A stretch of 22,137 bases of DNA from Spirochaetaceae bacterium (GTDB taxonomy: Bacteria > Spirochaetota > Spirochaetia > Treponematales > Treponemataceae), in the NCBI GenBank assembly GCA_031272345.1, contig JAISTZ010000100.1:1-22137 (forward strand), written 5' to 3'. The stretch's first letter is position 1. Each line of letters begins with the position of its first letter. The notes below the pieces were generated by a model. It was given only the letters and a program-made list of their open reading frames with translations, did no database searches and was not told the DNA's origin. This document shows positions 4,841-12,930 of the stretch, one piece after another. The position numbers were made by a program, and so were the translations under genes.

Positions 4841-5095
4841 GCGGCGCGGCTGAAAGCAGACGGAAAAAATAGCCGATAATGAAAAGCATGGACGCAGAAA
4901 CAATCAGAGAAAACATAGGCTGGGTTTTGACCGCAGCTCCTGTTGCATGAGGTGGGAAAAAAATCGAAGCTCCCTGGAGGTTCACAATCTGGCTATGAAA
5001 CCAGCCTGCCAAAAGGAGCTTCTAGATTAATTATCAGCAAAAAACTGGAAAAAGTCAAGCCCCAAAAGTGAAAAAAACAAGAAAAATGGCGCCGG
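4841..5095. other. Intergenic region with an 8-bp inverted repeat, no convincing gene
   Basis: GAAGCTCC (4966-4973) and GGAGCTTC (5015-5022) are exact complements 41 bases apart, with a smaller CTGG/CCAG pair inside. A minus-strand frame at 4776-5012 with one hydrophobic segment was considered and not accepted. Confidence 0.4.
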
Positions 5096-5272
5096 CAATG
5101 GATTCCGGTGGAAGCCGGAATGACAGACCTCCCTGCCGGCGAGTTTCTTGGCAATGGATGCCGGGTCAAGCCCGGCATGACCCCTGTAACGTGTTGGAGG
5201 GACAGGCAGCGGACATGGTGCCAGGCACATGCGCCTGGCACCGGCACGGCATCATCCACATGGTGCCTGGCG
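5096..5272. repeat. Cluster of palindromic REP-like repeats
   Basis: Three perfect hairpins stand in series: ATTCCGG/CCGGAAT (5102-5121), ATGCCGGG/CCCGGCAT (5158-5178), and GGTGCCAGGC/GCCTGGCACC (5217-5242, a 10-bp stem). The first two share the frame CAATGGAT-CCGG...AAGCC-GG-ATGAC, 56 bases apart. The word ATGGTGCC-GGC recurs at 5259-5272. These look like dispersed extragenic palindromes of two kinds. Confidence 0.75.
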
Positions 5273-5287
5273 CCGCGGCGCGGGCGC

Positions 5288-5316
5288 TTGCGTTTTCCCT
5301 TCCCCTATGCTATCCT
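5288..5316 (+). promoter_or_regulatory. Promoter of lepB-hemW with +1 at or next to the ATG
   Basis: TTGCGT (5288-5293), 17 bases, TATCCT (5311-5316) with an extended TG at 5308-5309, five bases, ATG 5322. No ribosome binding site. Confidence 0.6.
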
Positions 5317-5321
5317 GAGCC

Positions 5322-6044
5322 ATGTCCCAACTGCTATATGACTATTCCTACAGAATGAGGCAGCAATTCCACCGGGCGATTGCGGGGACCATTTTTTTTA
5401 TCCTGTGCCTCGTGGTGTGCCTCCTGCTGTTCCTGCACTTCGTTTTGTTTTCCATTTCCGTGCGCACCTATTCCATGGAGCCGGACACACGGCCGGGTCA
5501 ACTGCTGTTCGTGTCGCCCCTCTTTTCCATGGAGCCCCGCCTGACCTTTCTCGAACTAAAAAGGGGGGACATGATTCTTGCCCAGCCCCGGATTGGAAAA
5601 AGACCGCCCCTTCCCGGACGCATCCTCGCCGGGATTGCGGCGTTTTTCACGGCCCAAAAGGCGACGCTCTTTGCCCCGGACTCGCCCAACACGGAGACTC
5701 CTATCCTTGCGCGGCTCCTGGGGGTTCCCGGGGACACGATTTATATGGAAAACTACGTCCTCCACATACGTCCGGCCGGGGCAGAACATTTTCTTACGGA
5801 ATTTGAACTTGTCGAACAGGACTACAACATCCAGGTGACTGCCCTGCCAAAAAACTGGGACAACACCCTGGCTGTGGCTGGCGCCTTTCCCCCGGTCACC
5901 TTGGAAGCGGACCGGTATTTCCTGCTCTGCGACAACCGCACGTGCAGCGTTGACTCCCGAATCTTCGGCCCCATGGGGGAGGCCCATTTCAAGGGCAAGG
6001 CGGTGCTCCGGTACTTCCCCTTCGACGCCTTCACCTTTTTCTAG
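5322..6044 (+). CDS. lepB: Signal peptidase I family protein (S26), atypical lysine box
   Basis: A 240-residue membrane protein. One hydrophobic helix (residues 20-46) anchors it, followed by the S26 serine box: Ser51 in TYSMEPD. The glycine-rich box reads ARLLGVPGDTI (130-140). The terminal box reads DNRTCSVDSRIFGP (204-217), matching the usual DNR-S-DSR-G pattern. It should cleave signal peptides at the outer face of the inner membrane. The oddity is position 130: in bacterial enzymes the catalytic Lys precedes Arg in KR-x-x-G-x-PGD, and here that residue is Ala. Either another Lys serves or the protein is divergent. hemW follows after two bases, so the two are co-transcribed. No ribosome binding site precedes the ATG. 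Confidence 0.85.
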   Translation: MSQLLYDYSYRMRQQFHRAIAGTIFFILCLVVCLLLFLHFVLFSISVRTYSMEPDTRPGQLLFVSPLFSMEPRLTFLELKRGDMILAQPRIGKRPPLPGRILAGIAAFFTAQKATLFAPDSPNTETPILARLLGVPGDTIYMENYVLHIRPAGAEHFLTEFELVEQDYNIQVTALPKNWDNTLAVAGAFPPVTLEADRYFLLCDNRTCSVDSRIFGPMGEAHFKGKAVLRYFPFDAFTFF

Positions 6045-6046
6045 GG

Positions 6047-7306
6047 ATGACCCCTTTTTTCGCCCCCCCAAAAGGGAGAGCCCTTGAAGGCCGCGGTGCG
6101 GGGTCCCTGTACGTGCACGTCCCCCTGTGCGCGGCAAAGTGCGCCTACTGCGACTTTTTTTCCCTCCCCCGGTTCAAATGGCGCGCCCTTGCTCCGGGCC
6201 GGGATGACGTGACCAACGCCTACCTCAAGGCCCTCCACAGGGACATCCGCCGCCAGCGCGATGGGGGAATCATCGGCCCCCTCAAGACCCTGTACATCGG
6301 CGGTGGGACCCCGTCTCTGCTGGGGGCGCGGGCACTGGCGGAGCTGATCGCAACGGCGGGGCTGCTTCCGGGCGCGGAAATCACGGTTGAGTCCAACCCC
6401 CCGGACGTGACCCCGGAGTTCCTTGCCGGGCTCTCCGCCGCCGGGGTGAACCGCCTTTCTCTGGGAGTCCAGTCCCTGAACAAGGACGCCCTGGCCGGGG
6501 TGTGCCGGGTCTACGGCTCACAGACCCCGGAGGAGGTGTCCCGCCGGGCCCTGGGGACAATCGCGTCACACTGGAAGGGCGCTTTCTCGGTAGATCTGAT
6601 AGCGGGCCTTCCCAGGGAGACCCCGGAGTCCTTCGCCGGGGGGCTTGAGGAAGTCCTGTCCTACGGCCCCCGCCACATCTCCCTCTACGAGCTCACCCTG
6701 GAGGAGGGAACACCCCTTGCACGGGCGGTCAGCACGGGGGCCCTCCCCTACGATGACGAAGCCGCCGAGGGCCTCTGGCTTTCCGGCAGGGACGCCCTGG
6801 AAGCGCGGGGATTCACCCAGTACGAGGCGTCGAACTTCGCCCTGGAGGGCTGTGAGTGCCGCCACAACGGGAACTACTGGGCCCTCGGCAACTATGCAGC
6901 CGCAGGGGCGGGCGGAACCGGGACCCTGGTCTTTGCGAATCTGGCCCAGGCCGGCATGGGGGACACCGCGGCCATCCGGTACACCATGAGCCCGGGACCG
7001 GACTACGTGGACTCCGGGGGGAACGCCGGCACGGTGGAGGAACTAACCAAGGGGGTCCTTCTCTTTGAGGCCCTCATGCTGGGCTTCCGAACCCGCACCG
7101 GAATCCTTGGGCCCGCATTTTCCACCCGGTTCGGCCTCCCCCTGGAAGACGCCATCGGCGCGGCGGGCGGCGTCTTTGCGCGCTGGCAGAGCCGGGGCCT
7201 CGCGGTCCGCAGGGAAACCCCGGAGGGTCCCCGGTACGCCCTCACCAGGGAGGGGCTCCTCTTCCACAGCCGATTCATGGGCCAGATTGCGGCCCGGAAA
7301 GAGTAG
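6047..7306 (+). CDS. hemW: Radical SAM heme chaperone HemW-like (HemN-type coproporphyrinogen III oxidase family)
   Basis: A 419-residue radical SAM protein. The iron-sulfur motif C-x3-C-x2-C is at Cys28, Cys32 and Cys35 in PLCAAKCAYCDF, preceded by LYVHVP. Other family landmarks are LYIGGGTPSLL (92-102), TVESNPPDVTPE (about 117-128), LSLGVQSLN and SVDLIAGLPRETPESF. The HemW-type HNGNYWALGNYAAAGAGG stands near residue 274. HemW binds heme and is thought to deliver it to apoproteins; true HemN has an extra N-terminal trip-wire that is not seen here. The start lies two bases after the lepB stop without a clear ribosome binding site, which suggests translational coupling. Its stop is three bases from the convergent gene's stop. 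Confidence 0.88.
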   Translation: MTPFFAPPKGRALEGRGAGSLYVHVPLCAAKCAYCDFFSLPRFKWRALAPGRDDVTNAYLKALHRDIRRQRDGGIIGPLKTLYIGGGTPSLLGARALAELIATAGLLPGAEITVESNPPDVTPEFLAGLSAAGVNRLSLGVQSLNKDALAGVCRVYGSQTPEEVSRRALGTIASHWKGAFSVDLIAGLPRETPESFAGGLEEVLSYGPRHISLYELTLEEGTPLARAVSTGALPYDDEAAEGLWLSGRDALEARGFTQYEASNFALEGCECRHNGNYWALGNYAAAGAGGTGTLVFANLAQAGMGDTAAIRYTMSPGPDYVDSGGNAGTVEELTKGVLLFEALMLGFRTRTGILGPAFSTRFGLPLEDAIGAAGGVFARWQSRGLAVRRETPEGPRYALTREGLLFHSRFMGQIAARKE

Positions 7307-7309
7307 CTT

Positions 7310-8821
7310 TCACTCTGGGGCGGCAAAAATCCCTTCCACTTTTACGCGCACCGAGAGGCCCCGCTGCCGGATGGTCCAGGAGGCGGAAGCCGTCACCTCG
7401 CCGGACGCGCCCTTGGTGTTCCGCCGTCCGTCGTACCGGAGGCGCAGGTCCGGGATTGCGGCATAGGCCCCGGCGTCCTTCCCCCTGGGGGCTTTTATCC
7501 GCGGGGACGCGGCGAGGGAGGCGGAGTATTCGTCCTTTAGTTCCTGGGGGAATTTTTTGGGGTAGAGTTTGTACGAGCCCGTGAGGGTGAATTTGGCGAA
7601 GGGAAGGGCCGCCGCCAGGGTGACGCCCCCTCCGGCGGCGGTGTCGCTTTCCAGGAGAATGTCCTGCTGCTGTTCCGCGGCCTTCCAGTTGTTGAAAAAC
7701 CCGTGTATCTTGCCCGAAAGGCCCCCTCCGGCCACACCAAAGGCCGCCCTGGTCTGGTAGAACCCGGTGTTCCCGTCCCAGGAACCGGCGACGCCCCCGG
7801 TGACCGAGACGGCGCGCCCCAGGGGGTAGGCCGCCGTCAGGTTGAGGGCCGTCTTTTCACGCTCCGGGGACAGGGCGTTCTTGGGGGTGTAGAAGTCCTC
7901 CTTTGCGGAAAAAAACTTCCCCTTCAGGGTGACGACTCCCTTCCCCAGGGGAAAGGGGAAGGCGATTTCCGCCCGGCCCCAGGGTGAATAGCTCCCAAAG
8001 GGGGACTCCGCGAACCCCCAGGCCCCGTAGAACAGCGCGGGGGGCGTCCTGGGAAAGAGGGGCTGCCGGAGGGTCACTTCCGTCAGGCAGGACGAGAAGG
8101 TCCCGGCGGCAAAGTAGGGGGTGGACAAGAACCAGGAGGTCTCCTCCTTGGGGGCGAGGCTGTACGAATAGCCCCCGACGGACACCTGCGCCTGGGACTT
8201 CCCCCGTTGTCCCGCCACGGGCAGGATGCTCTTCGCCGTTGTCACCAGGATCCGACCCCCGGCGACGCCGTCCCTGTTCCAGTAGCCCTCCCCCAGGACC
8301 GCGGTGTCCGGGAGGGGCCGCGCCTTCATCACTAGGGAAAGGCCCAGGGGATGATTCCCCAGGCTTCCGGGGAGGCTGCTCGCGGCGCCCACTGCCGGAA
8401 CGGAGGCGCTCCCCGCGGCGCTCGTGTAGGACGTGGGCACGGGATTCTCCAGCCGGGAGAGCGCCCTGGGTTTGACCAGATACCCCCCCGCAACGATGAG
8501 GTTCGCAAAGGTGACTTCCCCTGCGGCTTCTCCCTTGGCGGTGGTTCCGGCAACGAGGGAATCCCAGGAGGAGAAGTCCCAGCCGGTGACGGGCCCCGCG
8601 GCCTCCCCTGCCAGGAAAATGTTGAAGTGTTTCAGGCCGGCCTTGACGGTCAGGGCGGCGTCCAGCTCTTCGTCCTCATACACGAGGGCATGGGAGACGG
8701 ACACCTCCTGGGCCCCCGCCCCCGGGGCCGACCCCAGGGCGAAGCCGAGGGCCGCCGCGGCAAGAGCTCCGCGGGACATCCGGGCCGCAAGGGGCCGGGC
8801 GAACATTTTTTGTGCTTTCAT
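7310..8821 (-). CDS. Exported protein, probable outer-membrane beta-barrel
   Basis: A 503-residue protein starting at ATG 8819-8821. The N-terminus (MKAQKMFARPLAARM, then a hydrophobic Ala/Leu stretch ending GAGAQ) is a signal peptide with likely cleavage after Ala37. The rest alternates hydrophobic and polar or glycine residues in short segments separated by turns (LNLTAAYPLGRAVSVTGGVA; GVTLAAALPFAKFTLTGSYK), the look of a transmembrane barrel. No named family is recognised, and it lacks the usual terminal aromatic residue, ending IFAAPE. A role as spirochaetal porin or surface protein is inference. A -10-like TATCTA (8833-8828) sits six bases before the ATG but lacks a good -35. No terminator separates it from convergent hemW. 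Confidence 0.65.
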   Translation of the reverse strand: MKAQKMFARPLAARMSRGALAAAALGFALGSAPGAGAQEVSVSHALVYEDEELDAALTVKAGLKHFNIFLAGEAAGPVTGWDFSSWDSLVAGTTAKGEAAGEVTFANLIVAGGYLVKPRALSRLENPVPTSYTSAAGSASVPAVGAASSLPGSLGNHPLGLSLVMKARPLPDTAVLGEGYWNRDGVAGGRILVTTAKSILPVAGQRGKSQAQVSVGGYSYSLAPKEETSWFLSTPYFAAGTFSSCLTEVTLRQPLFPRTPPALFYGAWGFAESPFGSYSPWGRAEIAFPFPLGKGVVTLKGKFFSAKEDFYTPKNALSPEREKTALNLTAAYPLGRAVSVTGGVAGSWDGNTGFYQTRAAFGVAGGGLSGKIHGFFNNWKAAEQQQDILLESDTAAGGGVTLAAALPFAKFTLTGSYKLYPKKFPQELKDEYSASLAASPRIKAPRGKDAGAYAAIPDLRLRYDGRRNTKGASGEVTASASWTIRQRGLSVRVKVEGIFAAPE

Positions 8822-8877
8822 GTAGCTTAGATATGGTGGGGACCGTGCGTTTTTGGACACTTTTTGGGGAAAAATCG

Positions 8878-8903
8878 AAAAAAAAGCCGGGCAAAACCCG
8901 GCC
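8878..8903 (-). terminator. Rho-independent terminator after tRNA-Leu
   Basis: On the minus strand GCCGGG (8902-8897) pairs with CCCGGC (8891-8886) and eight T follow (8885-8878), starting four bases after the tRNA. It probably also stops read-through from the coaD-oppF operon. Confidence 0.9.
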
Positions 8904-8906
8904 TTT

Positions 8907-8988
8907 TGCGGCGAACTGGACTTGAACCAGCACAGCTCGCGCCACTAGCACCTCAAGCTAGCGTGTCTACCAATTCCACCACCGCCGC
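8907..8988 (-). tRNA. tRNA-Leu (anticodon GAG)
   Basis: An 82-base class II tRNA on the minus strand. The acceptor arm GCGGCGG (8988-8982) pairs with TCGCCGC (8914-8908), leaving discriminator A at 8907. The D arm has GTGGAATTGGTAGACAC. The anticodon stem CTAGC/GCTAG encloses TTGAGGT, giving anticodon GAG, which reads CUC and CUU codons. A long variable arm GGCGCGAGCTGTG and the T arm CTGGTTCAAGTCCAG follow. The CCA end is not encoded and must be added by nucleotidyltransferase. Confidence 0.96.
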
Positions 8989-8998
8989 AGGTAGAAAA

Positions 8999-9027
8999 AT
9001 CCTATCAGAAATCAAAAAAAAAGTCAA
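8999..9027 (-). promoter_or_regulatory. Promoter of tRNA-Leu
   Basis: Minus strand TTGACT (9027-9022), 17 bases, TAGGAT (9004-8999). Transcription would begin about four bases before the mature tRNA. Confidence 0.75.
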
Positions 9028-9061
9028 GCGAGGGGAACGAAAATTTCAAAAAAACCCGCTT

Positions 9062-10045
9062 TTAATTCCCCGCCCCAAAGCACGCAACCCGGCGGCCTTC
9101 ACCCTGGGGAAGGAGGGGTGGCTTTTCCCTGGCGCAGCGCTCTGCGGCGTTGGGGCAGCGGGCAAGGAACGCGCAGGAGGAGGCGGGGTCAGGGGGGGGC
9201 GCGCCCGCCCGGGGTGGGGGAGCCGATGCACGGGATTGTTCCCCGGGCTTGACGCTGTCAAAGAGGAGCTTGGTGTAGGGGTGCAGGAAGCGCTCGTGCA
9301 GGTCCCTGGCGGGGGCCTCTTCCATCAGCTCCCCCCGGTACATCACCCCCACCCGGTCGCAGAAAAAGCAGGCGATCTTCAGGTCGTGGGTGATAAAAAT
9401 CATGGAAAGGGCACGGTTTTTGCGCAGATCCAGGAGGAGGTTCAATATCTGCCCCTGAATCGACACGTCCAGGGCGGAGACCACCTCGTCGCAGAGGAGC
9501 AGCTCCGGCTGCATGAGGAGGGCCCTGGCAATGGCGATCCGCTGGCGCTGGCCCCCGGAAAAATCCTGGGGACGGCGGTCCAGGTCGCCCGGCTGGAGGC
9601 CCGTCTCTTCGAGAATCCCCCTGGCCTCGGCGAGGGCCGCTTCCCTTCCGGGCCATTTTGCGGACCACCGGTACCCGGAGAGGAGGATGTCCCGCACCCG
9701 GAGCCTGGGGTTGAGTGACCGGGCCGGGTCCTGGAAGATGTATTTTGCCCGTTCCCGGAAGGCCCGCAGGGACCGCCTGTCCATGGCGCGGATGTCCCGG
9801 GCGGTCTCTCCGTCGTGGAAGATGATGGCCCCCCCGTCGGCCCGCTCCATCCCCATGATGAGCCTGGCGGTGGTGGTCTTGCCGCAGCCGGATTCCCCCA
9901 CCAGGGCGTAGGTTTCCCCCCGGTTCAGGGTGAAGGACACCCCGTTCACGGCGGTGACAAAGTTCCCCAGGGGGGCGAAAAATCCCGCCTCCGCGTTGAA
10001 ACGCTTGCGGAGGTCCCGTATTTCAAGCAGGGGCGCCGTGGTCAT
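9062..10045 (-). CDS. oppF: Oligopeptide/dipeptide ABC transporter ATP-binding protein (OppF/DppF type)
   Basis: A 327-residue ATPase. The Walker A GESGCGKTTT begins at residue 50, the signature SGGQRQRIAIARA is mid-protein, Walker B LLLCDEVVSALDVS follows, and the switch histidine is in FITHD. The C-terminal FLHPYTKLL is the oligopeptide-ATPase HPY motif, and the Cys-containing tail (CPNAAERC) is typical of DppF/OppF. It should power uptake of peptides. It is the last gene of the coaD operon, and its ATG abuts the pepF stop (TAAATG). No permease, binding protein or second ATPase is adjacent, so it must work with subunits encoded elsewhere. Pairing with peptidase PepF suggests peptide use. 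Confidence 0.88.
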   Translation of the reverse strand: MTTAPLLEIRDLRKRFNAEAGFFAPLGNFVTAVNGVSFTLNRGETYALVGESGCGKTTTARLIMGMERADGGAIIFHDGETARDIRAMDRRSLRAFRERAKYIFQDPARSLNPRLRVRDILLSGYRWSAKWPGREAALAEARGILEETGLQPGDLDRRPQDFSGGQRQRIAIARALLMQPELLLCDEVVSALDVSIQGQILNLLLDLRKNRALSMIFITHDLKIACFFCDRVGVMYRGELMEEAPARDLHERFLHPYTKLLFDSVKPGEQSRASAPPPRAGAPPPDPASSCAFLARCPNAAERCAREKPPLLPQGEGRRVACFGAGN

Positions 10046-11842
10046 TTAGAACCGTGATTCCAGTTGGGCCACGATGTCCGCGAACCCCCCGAGGGCGCTC
10101 CGCACCGGGGCAGGGCTTTCCATGTCGACCCCCGCCAGGCGGAGGCTTTCCAGGGGATACCGGGAGCCCCCGGAGCGGAGGAAGGCGAAGTAGTCCTCCC
10201 GCTCGGACGCGCCCCCGGTGAGCACCCGGTCCGCAAGGGCAAGGGCCGCGGAGATGCCCGTGGCGTACTTGTACACGTAGAAGGCCGAATAGAAGTGGGG
10301 TATCCGGAGACCCTCAAGGTCGCTCACGTCTTCGAGGACCATGGCGGGGCCGAAGTAGTCCCCAAGGAGCCCGCGATAGACCGCCCTGAGGGCGTCCACC
10401 GTGAGGGGCTCCCCCTGTTCCGCCATGCGGTGGGTCCTGTCCTCAAACTCGGCGAACATGGTCTGCCGGTACAGGGTGGCCACGATGTCCGCGGCCCTCA
10501 TGCACAGGAGATAGGTTTCGGTCGCCCTGTCCGGGGCGGTCTTAAGGAGATGCCGGAAGAGGAGCTCCTCGTTGAAGGTTGACGCCACCTCGGCCTCGAA
10601 GATCGTGTACTGGTAGTTCTGGAAGGGGTTGGACCGGGCGGAATACCAGGAGTGCATGGAGTGGCCCCCCTCGTGGGCGATGGTGAACACGTCCCGGAGC
10701 AGGTCGTCCTTGTAGTTGAGGAGGATGTAGGGGCAGCTGCGGTAGGTCCCGGAGGAAAATGCCCCGGAGCGCTTCCCCCGGTTTTCGTACCGGTCAACCC
10801 AGCCCGAAAGGAGTCCCCGCCGGAGGGTGTCCGTGTAGTCCGTCCCCAGGGGCGAGAGGGCCCGGCACACCAGATCCGCCGCAGATTCGTAGGGGGTGAC
10901 GGTCTTGAGGCCCCCAACCAGGGGCACGTACACGTCGTAGTGGCGCAGCTCGGCCAGGCCCAGGGCCCGCGCCCGCACCTGGTAGTACCGGTGGAGGGCG
11001 CCCAGGTTCTCCCGCACGGCCCCAACCAGGCTGTCGTACACCGCGCCGGGCACCCTGTCCGGGAACAGGGCCATGTCCCTGCACGAGGGGTAGCCCCGGC
11101 TCCGGGCCTCGAAGATGTCCTGGGTGACGCTCCCCTCGTAGAGCCCGGCAAGCACGTTTTTGTGGCCCTCGAAGGCCGAATAGAATTGCAGGTACGCCCG
11201 CTGCCGCAGGTCCCTGTCCTGGTCTTCCATGAAGGACGAGAAGGAGCTCTGGGTGAGGGGCCGCGCTTCCCCGTTGACGGTGATTGCGCCGAAGTCCATG
11301 TCCGCATTGGTGAGGAGGGAAAAGGCCCTGCCGCTCGTTCTGGCGGCCCCGGTCTGAAGGGCGAGGATTTTTTCTTCCGCCGGACCGAGCACGTGGGGCT
11401 TCAGGCGGAGCATTTTTTCCAGGAAGAAGCTCCAGGGCGCAAATTCCGGTGCTGCAAGCCAGGGCCGGATGCGCTCTTCGGGAATCCCCTGGAGCTCCGG
11501 CAGAAAGAAGCTGTGGGCCGCCTCGTATTCTGTAAGGGCCATCACGAAACGGGTCTGCTTTTCCTGGGCCGCGCTGTCCCCGGTGTCCGCCGACGTGAGG
11601 AGGGAGGCGTAGCAGCCCACGGCCTCGGCGGTCTCCTCGAAGGCGGCCCAGACTGCGAGCCCCCCCAGGAGCCCCTCCGGTGAGGTACCCAGGGTTCCCC
11701 TCCGGCAAACCACGGCCGCCGAGAGCGCACCCAATGACGCGAGGGCCCCCTCCCATTCGCCATCGTCCTTGAACAGGGACGTGAGGTCCCACTTGTATTC
11801 CGGCGGTATGTCCCTTCGGAGGGGGATGTCCCTGGTTTCCAT
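10046..11842 (-). CDS. pepF: Oligoendopeptidase F family metallopeptidase (M3)
   Basis: A 598-residue cytoplasmic peptidase of normal family length. The zinc motif HEGGH is at 390-394 in FTIAHEGGHSMHSWYS, and the third ligand is Glu418 in FEAEVASTFNE. The upstream PYILLNYKDD and downstream FYVYKYATGISAA are also characteristic. It lacks a signal peptide. It cleaves oligopeptides of about 7-17 residues. The start ATG lies two bases after the htrA stop with no ribosome binding site, and the stop abuts oppF, so it is inside one transcript. Together with oppF it suggests import and breakdown of peptides. Confidence 0.92.
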   Translation of the reverse strand: METRDIPLRRDIPPEYKWDLTSLFKDDGEWEGALASLGALSAAVVCRRGTLGTSPEGLLGGLAVWAAFEETAEAVGCYASLLTSADTGDSAAQEKQTRFVMALTEYEAAHSFFLPELQGIPEERIRPWLAAPEFAPWSFFLEKMLRLKPHVLGPAEEKILALQTGAARTSGRAFSLLTNADMDFGAITVNGEARPLTQSSFSSFMEDQDRDLRQRAYLQFYSAFEGHKNVLAGLYEGSVTQDIFEARSRGYPSCRDMALFPDRVPGAVYDSLVGAVRENLGALHRYYQVRARALGLAELRHYDVYVPLVGGLKTVTPYESAADLVCRALSPLGTDYTDTLRRGLLSGWVDRYENRGKRSGAFSSGTYRSCPYILLNYKDDLLRDVFTIAHEGGHSMHSWYSARSNPFQNYQYTIFEAEVASTFNEELLFRHLLKTAPDRATETYLLCMRAADIVATLYRQTMFAEFEDRTHRMAEQGEPLTVDALRAVYRGLLGDYFGPAMVLEDVSDLEGLRIPHFYSAFYVYKYATGISAALALADRVLTGGASEREDYFAFLRSGGSRYPLESLRLAGVDMESPAPVRSALGGFADIVAQLESRF

Positions 11843-11844
11843 GG

Positions 11845-12930
11845 CTATTGCTCGTCCAGGGGGACCTTGACGGTCTGAGTCTTGCCGTTCCGGAGGACAG
11901 AGAGGGTGACCGTATCCCCGGGCCGCTTGCTTTCCAGGAGCGAATAGTAGTCCGCGATGGAATCGACCTTGACGCCGTCGATGGCGGTGATGATGTCCCC
12001 CCCCAGGTAGATCGTCTGGGCGTTCAAGCTGGAGCCGTACCTGACCGCCTCGGTTCCCGCCCGGAGCCCCGCCTTGGCGGCCCCGCCGGTCTTGGGCAGT
12101 TCCGACACCAGAAGCCCCTGGGTTGTGGAAATTTTTGCGTACTGGGCGATGTTCCGGTTGAGCTGCACGAGCACCCCCTTGATGATCCCCCGCCGCACCT
12201 GGCCGTACCGGATGAGGTCGTTCACCACCCGCTTGGCCGTGTTAATCGGCACCGCGAAGCCCACCCCGGCGGAACTGCCCGAGGTGGAGGCGATCATGGT
12301 GTTCACCCCGATCATCTTGCCCTGGGTGTCCAGCAGGGGGCCCCCGGAGTTGCCGGGATTGATGGCCGCGTCGGTCTGAATCATGTCCCGGATGATGGTG
12401 TTGTTGGAATTGCGGATGGGACGGCCCAGGCCCGAGACGATTCCCGTGGTGAGGGTGCGCTCCAGGCCGAAGGGATTCCCTATGGCGATGACCTTCTGCC
12501 CCACCTTGAGGCCCCCGGAGTCCCCGAAGTCGATCGTCTTTAAGTCAACCCCAGGGGGGGGGTCGAACTTGAGCACCGCGATGTCGCTGGCCGTGTCGGA
12601 CCCCACCACCTTGCCCTCGTGTTGGGAGCCGTCGGGGAGGGAGATGTAGATCCTGTTGGCGTTGGAAATGACGTGCACGTTGGTGACCACGTAGCCCTTT
12701 TTGTCGATGATGGAGCCCGATCCCGCGCCGCCCTCCTGGAGTATGGGTTCCAGGAACCAGTTTATGGCCATGACCTGGGTGTTGATGTTCACCACCGCCT
12801 CGTTGCACGTCTCGTAGACCCTGATGTTCTGTTCCTCGTCCTGGGTGTACGCGGGAGCGGACGCGGCCTGGAACACCGCCCAGGCGGCCAGAATCGCCCC
12901 AAGGACAAGAGCCCTGGAATATGACTTCAT
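11845..12930 (-). CDS. HtrA/DegP-type periplasmic serine protease with one PDZ domain
   Basis: A 361-residue trypsin-like protease. The N-terminal hydrophobic segment (about 7-25) is a signal peptide or anchor. The catalytic triad is His86 in VTNVHVIS, Asp116 in ASDIAVLKF, and Ser195 in NPGNSGGPL. A single C-terminal PDZ domain (about 250-355) includes LVSELPKTGGAAKAGLRAG and the GDIITAIDGVKVD loop. One PDZ and short length make it DegS-like in layout, but its regulatory target is unknown. It should degrade or sense misfolded envelope proteins. Its ATG overlaps the coaD stop (ATGA), with GGAGG in the end of coaD as ribosome binding site. Confidence 0.92.
   Translation of the reverse strand: MKSYSRALVLGAILAAWAVFQAASAPAYTQDEEQNIRVYETCNEAVVNINTQVMAINWFLEPILQEGGAGSGSIIDKKGYVVTNVHVISNANRIYISLPDGSQHEGKVVGSDTASDIAVLKFDPPPGVDLKTIDFGDSGGLKVGQKVIAIGNPFGLERTLTTGIVSGLGRPIRNSNNTIIRDMIQTDAAINPGNSGGPLLDTQGKMIGVNTMIASTSGSSAGVGFAVPINTAKRVVNDLIRYGQVRRGIIKGVLVQLNRNIAQYAKISTTQGLLVSELPKTGGAAKAGLRAGTEAVRYGSSLNAQTIYLGGDIITAIDGVKVDSIADYYSLLESKRPGDTVTLSVLRNGKTQTVKVPLDEQ

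Noticed and set aside
4776..5012. Minus-strand frame of 78 codons with one hydrophobic segment, opposite the end of vapC
   Set aside because: It begins with TTG without a ribosome binding site, runs through the vapBC terminator and the end of vapC on the other strand, and has no recognisable family. The hydrophobic run may be chance.
5556..6238. Minus-strand frames opposite lepB and hemW
   Set aside because: No domain or start signal; they cover well-conserved genes on the plus strand.
8864..9718. Plus-strand frame of 284 codons across the tRNA and oppF
   Set aside because: It runs through a tRNA gene and opposite a complete ABC ATPase; composition is Gly/Pro/His-rich without motifs.
10652..11683. 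Long plus-strand frame (343 codons) opposite pepF
   Set aside because: GC-rich codons of pepF create long open antisense frames. The product is rich in Gly, Pro, Arg, His and Val without motifs, while the minus strand encodes a full metallopeptidase with HEGGH.
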